A stretch of 11,133 bases of DNA. Source: CAYUUP01 sp964447925. GTDB lineage: Bacteria; Bacillota; Clostridia; Oscillospirales; Oscillospiraceae. Shown here one piece after another: positions 6,613 to 11,133 of this stretch (its first letter is position 1; the number at the start of each line of letters is the position of its first letter). Position numbers and translations under genes: made by a program. A model generated the notes under the pieces. It was not told where the DNA came from, did not search any database, and worked only from the letters and a program-made list of their open reading frames with translations. The stretch covers positions 1 through 11,133 of the forward strand of contig CAYUUP010000054.1 in the NCBI GenBank assembly GCA_964447925.1, written 5' to 3'.

Positions 6613-7893
6613 TTAACGCTCATAGGTGAATTCCAGCTCATACATGGAGACAGTGTCTCCATCCTGGATACCCAGCGCCTCCAGCCTGTCAAACAGGCCG
6701 CAAGCCCGCAGCTGGCGGTCGAACCAGCTCCTGGATTCATAGTCATCGAAGTTAACATTTTCGATGAGACGCTCCAGCCGGGGGCCTTCCACATACCAGA
6801 CGTCTTCCTCCATCTGGATATCAAAGTCCTGAAGCTGCTCCGCAGGCATCTCCTGGGGAACATATTCCGGCTCATAGACTCGCACCGGGGGCAGGGTAGA
6901 AAGCTGCTCCACGATGGCGTTCACCAGCTCTTTAACGCCCTGGTGGGTAGCGGAGGACAGGGTAAAGAACGGTAGGCCCAAAGCCTCAGCTTTTGACCGC
7001 AGCCTCCCCAGCGGATCCTGGTCATAGACCAGATCACACTTGCTCCCCACCACCAGCATGGGCCGCTGGGCCAACTCCGGGGAGTAGGCAGTCAGTTCGG
7101 CGCAGATTGTGTTGAAGTCCTCCACCGGATCCCGGCCCTCACTGCCGGAAACGTCTACCAGATGCACCAGCAGGCGGCAGCGGTCAATGTGCCGCAGGAA
7201 GTCGTGGCCCAGCCCGGCTCCCTGGGCAGCACCCTCGATGATGCCGGGGATATCCGCCATGACGAAGGAGACTCCCTCACCGGCCCAGACCACGCCCAGG
7301 TTGGGGAAGAGCGTGGTAAAGTGGTAATCGGCGATCTTCGGGTGGGCCTTGGAAACCACCGACAGCAGGGTGGATTTGCCTACATTGGGAAAACCTACAA
7401 GGCCCACATCTGCCAGTAGCTTCAGCTCCAGAATAACCTCCCGACTCTGGCCGGGAGAGCCAGACTTGGCAAAGCGGGGAGCCTGCCGGGTGGGGGTGGC
7501 AAAGTGCTGGTTGCCCCAGCCGCCCCGGCCGCCCTTGGCCAGCACAAACGGCTTTGTGTCGGACATATCCTTGATAATTTTGCCAGTTTCGGCGTCCCGC
7601 ACCACCGTGCCAACAGGTACCCGGATGGTCAGTGGAACACCGTCCTTGCCGGAGCGTCTGCCCCCGGATCCATCGGCCCCGTTGGAGGCTGCGTACTTCC
7701 GCTGATAGCGGAAGTCCATCAGCGTGGAGAGGTGGCTGTCCGCCACCAGAAGGATGTCTCCCCCCCGACCGCCGTCCCCGCCGTCCGGCCCGCCTGCGGC
7801 AATATATTTCTCCCGGTGGAAGGCAACAGCACCGTTGCCGCCGCTGCCTGCCTTGACGGTGATTCTCGCAGTATCTACAAAATTGGTAGCCAT
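6613..7893 (-). CDS. obg: GTPase Obg (CgtA), ribosome-assembly factor
   Basis: Essential-type cytoplasmic GTPase that acts in late 50S assembly and stress signalling; 426 residues, normal for Firmicutes Obg with its C-terminal OCT domain. The Gly-rich Obg fold spans about 1-158 (AGGPDGGDGGRGGDI, 33-47; GGRGGWGNQHF, 121-131). The G domain shows G1 GFPNVGKS (167-174), switch I FTTLFPNLG (192-200), G3 DIPG (214-217), G4 GSKCDL (283-288) and G5 SSATHQG (313-319). G4 has Ser284 where NKxD proteins carry Asn. The OCT domain is about 345-426. ATG 7893 is chosen over GTG 7899 because GGAGG at 7901-7905 is 7 bases from the ATG, and MATNFVDTARITVKAG is the usual start. It follows rpmA in the ribosomal operon but is separated from it by an intrinsic terminator. 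Confidence 0.97.
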   Translation of the reverse strand: MATNFVDTARITVKAGSGGNGAVAFHREKYIAAGGPDGGDGGRGGDILLVADSHLSTLMDFRYQRKYAASNGADGSGGRRSGKDGVPLTIRVPVGTVVRDAETGKIIKDMSDTKPFVLAKGGRGGWGNQHFATPTRQAPRFAKSGSPGQSREVILELKLLADVGLVGFPNVGKSTLLSVVSKAHPKIADYHFTTLFPNLGVVWAGEGVSFVMADIPGIIEGAAQGAGLGHDFLRHIDRCRLLVHLVDVSGSEGRDPVEDFNTICAELTAYSPELAQRPMLVVGSKCDLVYDQDPLGRLRSKAEALGLPFFTLSSATHQGVKELVNAIVEQLSTLPPVRVYEPEYVPQEMPAEQLQDFDIQMEEDVWYVEGPRLERLIENVNFDDYESRSWFDRQLRACGLFDRLEALGIQDGDTVSMYELEFTYER

Positions 7894-7907
7894 ACTCACA
7901 CCTCCAC

Positions 7908-7939
7908 AAAAAGCGCCCCGGAGGTATGTCCGGGGCGCT
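7908..7939 (-). terminator. Intrinsic terminator between rpmA and obg
   Basis: On the minus strand AGCGCCCCGGA (7939-7929), loop CATACC and TCCGGGGCGCT (7922-7912) form a perfect 11-bp stem running directly into TTTT (7911-7908). It begins 12 bases after the rpmA stop. The T tract is only two bases from the GGAGG of obg, so this hairpin may act as a partial terminator or attenuator for obg, or obg may have its own promoter that I could not see. Confidence 0.88.
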
Positions 7940-7951
7940 CATAGACGGAAA

Positions 7952-8233
7952 TTACTGCGCGGACTCGACGATGGAAACCTGCTTGCGGTTCTTGCCCAGC
8001 CGGTGGAACTTGACGTGACCGGACTTCAAGGCAAACAGCGTGTCATCAGACCCGATGCCCACGTTGGTGCCGGGGTGGATCTTGGTGCCCCGCTGACGAA
8101 CCAGGATGTTCCCGGCCAGCACATACTGACCGTCTCCGCGCTTGACGCCCAGCCGCTTGGACTCGGAGTCACGACCGTTCTTGGTGGAACCCAGGCCCTT
8201 CTTATGGGCGAAAAACTGAATGGAAATTTTCAC
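7952..8233 (-). CDS. rpmA: 50S ribosomal protein L27 precursor
   Basis: Ribosomal protein L27, 93 residues, whose N-terminus reaches the peptidyl-transferase centre. The sequence begins MKISIQFFAHKKGLGSTKNG, so it carries the short Firmicutes extension with the I-Q-F-F/A-H-K-K-G site, where Prp cuts between F8 and A9 to expose the mature AHKKG end. GRDSESKRLGVKRGDGQYV (20-38) and GNILVRQRGTKIHPG (41-55) are standard L27 motifs. The frame is open upstream to 8296, but GTG 8233 is chosen because GGAGG (8244-8248) lies 10 bases before it and the product is then full-length L27. It begins 5 bases after the prp stop. Confidence 0.97.
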   Translation of the reverse strand: MKISIQFFAHKKGLGSTKNGRDSESKRLGVKRGDGQYVLAGNILVRQRGTKIHPGTNVGIGSDDTLFALKSGHVKFHRLGKNRKQVSIVESAQ

Positions 8234-8238
8234 GGTGG

Positions 8239-8568
8239 TTACACCTCCATAACTGAAATATAGTCGGGATACTCTGCCTGCAGATCTGTCAGCCACACCA
8301 TCAGAGCGACCAGAAGATTCTGACAGGTGGCCTCATCCGTTTCGGACAGACCGCCAGGCAGCCGGAGAGAGAATGCGGCGTTTCCTGAGTCGATTTTCAT
8401 GTCGGCAGCCAACCCCAAAACGGTGTTGACCGTACACTCTACCAGCCCTACGGCAGCGGAGACGGCGGCACAGACAATGTCTTGTCCCTCCTCAGCATAG
8501 CCGCTGTGACCAGAAACCTGAAAGCCCACAACGCGCTCCCCCTCCATGTGAAAGGAGATTGCGGTCAT
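8239..8568 (-). CDS. prp: Ribosomal-processing cysteine protease Prp
   Basis: Small cysteine protease (YsxB/Prp family), 109 residues, that removes the N-terminal extension of L27 in Firmicutes. The catalytic pair is visible as H21 in SGHSGYAEEGQDIVC and C33, at the family spacing of 12 residues; the following AAVSAAVGLVECTVNTVLGL forms the conserved helix. The acidic C-terminus (LQAEYPDYISVMEV) is typical. The ATG shares one base with the rplU stop (TGATG), indicating translational coupling, and rpmA follows 5 bases after its stop. Its substrate motif is present in that adjacent gene, which supports the assignment. Confidence 0.95.
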   Translation of the reverse strand: MTAISFHMEGERVVGFQVSGHSGYAEEGQDIVCAAVSAAVGLVECTVNTVLGLAADMKIDSGNAAFSLRLPGGLSETDEATCQNLLVALMVWLTDLQAEYPDYISVMEV

Positions 8569-8882
8569 CAGGCGGTGGTGATGCCGGTGATGGTGACCTT
8601 GGTGTAGGGCTGACGATGGCCCTGCTTGCGCTTGTAGCCCCGCTTGGGCTTGTACTTGAATACGATCACCTTTTTGCCCCGGCCATTCTTAACAACCTCG
8701 GCTTCAACCTTGGCACCCTCCACGGTGGGCGCACCAAAGGTGGCGCTGTCCTCGTTGATGACAGCCAGAACCTGGTCAAAGGTCACAGTGTCGCCGGCGT
8801 CCACAGGCAGCTTCTCCACGAAGAGGGTGTCCCCCTCGCTGACGCGGTACTGCTTGCCGCCAGTTACGATAATTGCGGTCAT
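8568..8882 (-). CDS. rplU: 50S ribosomal protein L21
   Basis: L21 binds 23S rRNA in the large subunit. The protein has 104 residues, a normal length, with the N-terminal IIVTGGKQYRVSEGDTLFVE (4-23) and the basic RNA-binding region FKYKPKRGYKRKQGHRQPYT near the C-terminus. The frame extends upstream to 8975, but ATG 8882 is chosen because GAGGTG (8892-8897) sits about 9 bases before it and MTAIIVTGGKQYRV is the family start; the upstream codons lie in the structured leader. It is the first gene of the rplU-prp-rpmA transcription unit, and its stop overlaps the prp start by one base. Confidence 0.97.
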   Translation of the reverse strand: MTAIIVTGGKQYRVSEGDTLFVEKLPVDAGDTVTFDQVLAVINEDSATFGAPTVEGAKVEAEVVKNGRGKKVIVFKYKPKRGYKRKQGHRQPYTKVTITGITTA

Positions 8883-8978
8883 AGTTATATTGCACCTCTT
8901 TCCTAATATAAATAAGGGCACGCTGTTGCAGGCGGAGGGAAATCCCCTCTCTTGGTTGCCTGATCCATGCGGCACAGC
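8883..8978 (-). ncRNA. Structured 5' leader of rplU, resembling the Firmicutes L21 leader
   Basis: Between the predicted start (about 8978) and the rplU ATG the leader holds nested pairings, read on the minus strand: GCTGT (8978-8974) with ACAGC (8926-8922), CAGGC (8962-8958) with GCCTG (8933-8929), and an inner GAGGG (8949-8945) with CCCTC (8939-8935) around a 5-base loop. Firmicutes are known to have an autoregulatory L21 leader in this position. The pairings are seen; membership of that RNA family and regulation by L21 are inference, because the covariance model could not be run. Confidence 0.65.
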
Positions 8979-8984
8979 TTTTTT

Positions 8985-9013
8985 ATTTTATCAGCTTTTT
9001 CCCCTGCTGTCAA
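8985..9013 (-). promoter_or_regulatory. Strong sigma-A promoter of rplU-prp-rpmA with upstream A tracts
   Basis: On the minus strand a perfect TTGACA (9008-9013) is followed after 17 bases by TAAAAT (8985-8990), five of six matches. A tracts on the same strand (opposite T runs at 9029-9033 and 9038-9044) lie about 50-65 bases before the start site, where an UP element would contact the alpha subunits. This fits high ribosomal-protein expression. Confidence 0.88.
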
Positions 9014-9135
9014 GGGCGAAGTACGGGATTTTTGCGGTTTTTTTGCAGCTTTACAATTGACGTGAGACTGAGGGCAGAAAAAACGGTTGAGTTCGTTAGA
9101 ATAAAGTTACTACACTCCAAAACTGGCAAAAGGAC
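9014..9135. other. Intergenic stretch with no gene seen
   Basis: Apart from the A tracts upstream of the rplU promoter I see no gene, tRNA or clear terminator here. A 7-base inverted pair (GACTGAG 9066-9072, CTCAGTC 9135-9141) is too distant and short to interpret. It means no convincing intrinsic terminator separates the Big_2 gene from the rplU promoter. Confidence 0.5.
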
Positions 9136-9360
9136 TCAGTCGCTACGCCGCATGATATAGAACAGATATCCTACAGCAATGAGCGTGGGCAGGAGCGCAC
9201 AGCCGGGTCTCAAGGCAGTCAGGGGTTCGCCGCAAGGCTGCGGCGAACCCTCTTCTCTGTCTCCGGAGCCTTACAAAGGGCCGCGGAGATATGCGGTTTA
9301 TTCCTCGCCGGAGGTGTCCCCGTCAACGGGAACTTCCGGCTGAGCAGCATCAGACTTCAC
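9136..9360 (-). pseudogene. In-frame vestigial C-terminal tail of the Big_2 protein (linker plus membrane anchor)
   Basis: Immediately after the TAA stop at 9361-9363, the same frame reads VKSDAAQPEVPVDGDTSGEE, then TAA (9298-9300), TAYLRGPL, TAA (9271-9273), GSGDREEGSPQPCGEPLTAL, and RPGCALLPTLIAVGYLFYIM followed by RRSD and TGA (9136-9138). An acidic Pro/Glu linker, a hydrophobic span of about 18 residues and a short basic end is the usual build of a C-terminal anchor on secreted Gram-positive proteins. All segments share one frame, so stop mutations, small in-frame insertions or an inserted palindrome explain it better than a frameshift. It is untranslated unless stops are read through. 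No upstream start or RBS suggests an independent gene. Confidence 0.5.
9223..9250. repeat. Perfect 11-bp palindromic hairpin inside the vestigial tail
   Basis: GGGTTCGCCGC (9223-9233) and GCGGCGAACCC (9240-9250) pair perfectly around a 6-base loop. No T tract follows on the minus strand, so it is not a standard terminator for the Big_2 gene; on the plus strand TCTTCTCTGT follows, but no plus-strand gene is near. It could be a copy of a small dispersed palindromic repeat or a weak Rho-independent structure. Confidence 0.6.
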
Positions 9361-11133
9361 TTACTTGACAACGTCATAGGGAAGCCCGCCAGTCACCGAG
9401 GCATCGGCAATGGTGGCGATGATGTTGCCTTTTCCGGCGCTGCCAAGGTCAACCAGCATCTCGCCTTTGGTGACATACTCATAGGTGTTATTGTCGAACT
9501 GCGTGGTGCCGGTCGCATAGAGATAGAACTCGTTGCTGGTGCCGTTGTTCCAGTAGTCATACAGGGACATCAGGAACACATCGCCGCCTTCCGCGGCCGA
9601 ACCCGCGTAATACAGGTCGGAGAAGTGATAGGTATAGCGGGGCATGGTGCCGGCCCGGTACATATCGGTCAGCGGTGTCTCCACGACCTTGCGCAGATAG
9701 AACACGTTATAGGTCCCGTCCCCGTTGTCCTGGGCGATGACGCCGTTGCGGCTGCCGGAGATATAGGTGGAGTAATCCTCATTGAAATAGGACATCTCGC
9801 CCCACTCTTCCTCGCCGGACAGTCCGGTGATCTCGTCCATGTACCACAGGCGGCCCACGTTGTCCAGCATCACATAGGTCACGTCAGAGGTATAAGAGCA
9901 GCTGTCCCAGGCCCAATTGCCCAGATAGTCCTTGTAGTAATCATTCCCCAGCGATTCGTTGTTATAGGAGAAGTCAAAGTTCTGGTCAATGGTGGTGATG
10001 CCGCACAGCACCACATCCACGATGGAGCCGTAGCCGGACTCGCCGGTGTTGAAGCCCTCATCGGAGGCATCCAGGTACTCGGAAAGGTTCAGCCTGTGCC
10101 AGGTATACTGATATGTCGTTTCGTCATAAGAGTCCAGCATCTCCTCATACATCTCATGGGTCATGGGCAGATCCACATACAGATAGTAGTTCATGATACC
10201 GGTAAACATCTTCGTATTCTCGGAGTAGGTCAGGCCGAACATTACGTCGCCGTCGATGGGCTCATAGACATCCTGCACCACACCGGTTTCCGGATTGATC
10301 TGATAGATCATGCCCGTATTGCCGTACTCGCAGGCCCACAGGGAACCGTTGGCCAGGGTGGCGGCACTGAGCTGCAGACCGTAGTTCAAATCTGCTGGAG
10401 CCGTGATGCGGTCACCCACCGCCATGGTCGGGATGCCCTCCACGATATCCAGGCTGTACAGGCTGGAATTTCCAACATTGTTCACTCCGCCGGAGGTATA
10501 GGACACGGTACCCTTAAGATTCAGGCTCAGCGCCGTCACTGTGACATTGCAGGTGTCCGTCAGCGACGGGTCCGCCTCAGAGGTGACAGTGACTGTGCAG
10601 GAGCCCGCGCTCACACCGGTCACGGTGCCGTTCTCGTCCACCGTGGCCACTGTCTCATCACTGGAGGACCAGGTCACGGCGGTATTCTGGCTGTACCAGG
10701 GATCGAAGGTGCAGGTAAGCGTCTCGCTGCCGCCCACATTCAGTGTCAGGATCGACTGGCTCAGCGTGGGAACGCCCGGCGTGCTGATATCATACGCAGG
10801 AACATTCTGATGCTCGTCCCTCGCCGCGGCTGCCGCGCCCAGCGGGGCGAACAGGCAGCCCGTCTCAGCGCTGAGGGTGCCCAGAACCGTCGCTTCTGCG
10901 GTTTCAGGGTCGATCTCTACCAGCTGGGACTCCAGCGTGATGAGGTTCACCGGGTAGAACCGCGCCCAGTAGAGGGTCTCCGTGTTGTGATCCCAGGCTA
11001 TGGACTGGCGGTAATCCATTCCGAGGCCGGTGTCGCCGATCTCGGTGAAGGCGCCGAGATAAGTATAACCATACTCCATCTCCCAGGATGCCTTCCAGAG
11101 CTGGGCGGTGGAGTCGGAGGTCACAGTCTCCCC
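9361..11133 (-). CDS. Large secreted-type protein with a Big_2 Ig-like domain (5' end outside window)
   Basis: 590 codons are present and the frame is open to the right edge, so signal peptide and true start are not seen; the GTG at 11124 is just an internal codon. Reading toward the C-terminus: a stretch resembling beta-propeller blades (SIAWDHNTETLYWARF, then QLVEIDPETAEATVLGTL), an Ala-rich link, a bacterial Ig-like group 2 domain at about 10530-10790 (VTWSSSDETVATVDENGTV, then GVSAGSCTVTVTSEADPSLT), more blade-like repeats (LWACEYGNTGMIYQINPETG), and a long Tyr/Asp/Asn-rich region of no family I know. This is an acidic extracellular style of protein, probably displayed on or released from the cell surface. 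It stops at TAA 9361-9363 with no anchor, but an anchor-like tail persists in frame beyond. Binding or enzymatic function cannot be assigned. Confidence 0.8.
   Translation of the reverse strand, partial: GETVTSDSTAQLWKASWEMEYGYTYLGAFTEIGDTGLGMDYRQSIAWDHNTETLYWARFYPVNLITLESQLVEIDPETAEATVLGTLSAETGCLFAPLGAAAAARDEHQNVPAYDISTPGVPTLSQSILTLNVGGSETLTCTFDPWYSQNTAVTWSSSDETVATVDENGTVTGVSAGSCTVTVTSEADPSLTDTCNVTVTALSLNLKGTVSYTSGGVNNVGNSSLYSLDIVEGIPTMAVGDRITAPADLNYGLQLSAATLANGSLWACEYGNTGMIYQINPETGVVQDVYEPIDGDVMFGLTYSENTKMFTGIMNYYLYVDLPMTHEMYEEMLDSYDETTYQYTWHRLNLSEYLDASDEGFNTGESGYGSIVDVVLCGITTIDQNFDFSYNNESLGNDYYKDYLGNWAWDSCSYTSDVTYVMLDNVGRLWYMDEITGLSGEEEWGEMSYFNEDYSTYISGSRNGVIAQDNGDGTYNVFYLRKVVETPLTDMYRAGTMPRYTYHFSDLYYAGSAAEGGDVFLMSLYDYWNNGTSNEFYLYATGTTQFDNNTYEYVTKGEMLVDLGSAGKGNIIATIADASVTGGLPYDVVK

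Noticed and set aside
7349..8263. Plus-strand open frames opposite obg and rpmA (7349-7705, 7504-7944, 7724-8263)
   Set aside because: Pro/Arg/Ala-rich shadow translations of GC-rich Obg and L27 coding sequence on the other strand.
8883..8975. N-terminally extended L21 beginning at 8975
   Set aside because: The extension has no homology to L21, crosses the leader hairpins and lacks an RBS, while ATG 8882 has one.
9066..9141. Inverted pair GACTGAG/CTCAGTC as insertion-sequence ends
   Set aside because: Only 7 bases with about 60 bases between, no transposase and no target duplication; likely chance.
9271..9363. TAA reassigned to a sense codon, since all three stops in the Big_2 tail are TAA
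   Set aside because: obg, prp, rpmA, the ABC permease and the DUF4340 gene all end at TAA at the expected protein length, so TAA is a normal stop here.

Overview
The window looks like the chromosome of a Gram-positive Clostridia-type bacterium, probably of the gut Oscillospiraceae/Ruminococcaceae kind. The reasons are the strong GGAGG ribosome binding sites, the Firmicutes-specific order rplU-prp-rpmA-obg with an L27 precursor carrying the Prp cleavage motif, GC-rich coding sequence, and a GldA/GldF/GldG/DUF4340 gene set of the type seen in such genomes. Family names come from reading the proteins; no search was run.

Layout. 1-1106 (minus) is the biotin-carboxylase end of pyruvate carboxylase, cut by the left edge, with a clear promoter at 1173-1201. 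1107-1572 has no intact gene; it holds that promoter, a probable frameshifted ORF remnant and a tandem repeat overlapping a weak plus-strand promoter. 1573-6534 (plus) is a tightly coupled four-gene operon: ABC ATPase, ABC-2 permease, a GldG-like membrane protein with a large extracytoplasmic domain, and a DUF4340 protein. Adjacent genes overlap by 1 or 4 bases. A 17-bp perfect hairpin (6544-6585) lies between this operon and the convergent ribosomal cluster. 6613-8882 (minus, transcribed rplU, prp, rpmA, then obg) has a consensus promoter, a structured leader resembling the L21 leader, and an intrinsic terminator between rpmA and obg. 9361-11133 (minus) is the C-terminal part of a large secreted-type protein with a bacterial Ig-like (Big_2) domain, open at the right edge.

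How the genes fit together. The rplU group makes L21 and L27, and Prp removes the N-terminal extension of L27. Obg, a ribosome-assembly GTPase, follows behind the terminator and so may be expressed at a different level. The four-gene ABC operon should form one membrane complex in which the ATPase drives the permease and two large acidic extracytoplasmic proteins sit alongside; its substrate cannot be read from the sequence and its role in Firmicutes is, to my knowledge, not established. This is the best candidate here for a poorly described system.

The most unusual sequence signal is downstream of the Big_2 gene. After its TAA stop the same frame continues through two more TAA codons into an acidic linker and then a hydrophobic segment followed by Arg-Arg, which looks like a severed C-terminal membrane anchor.
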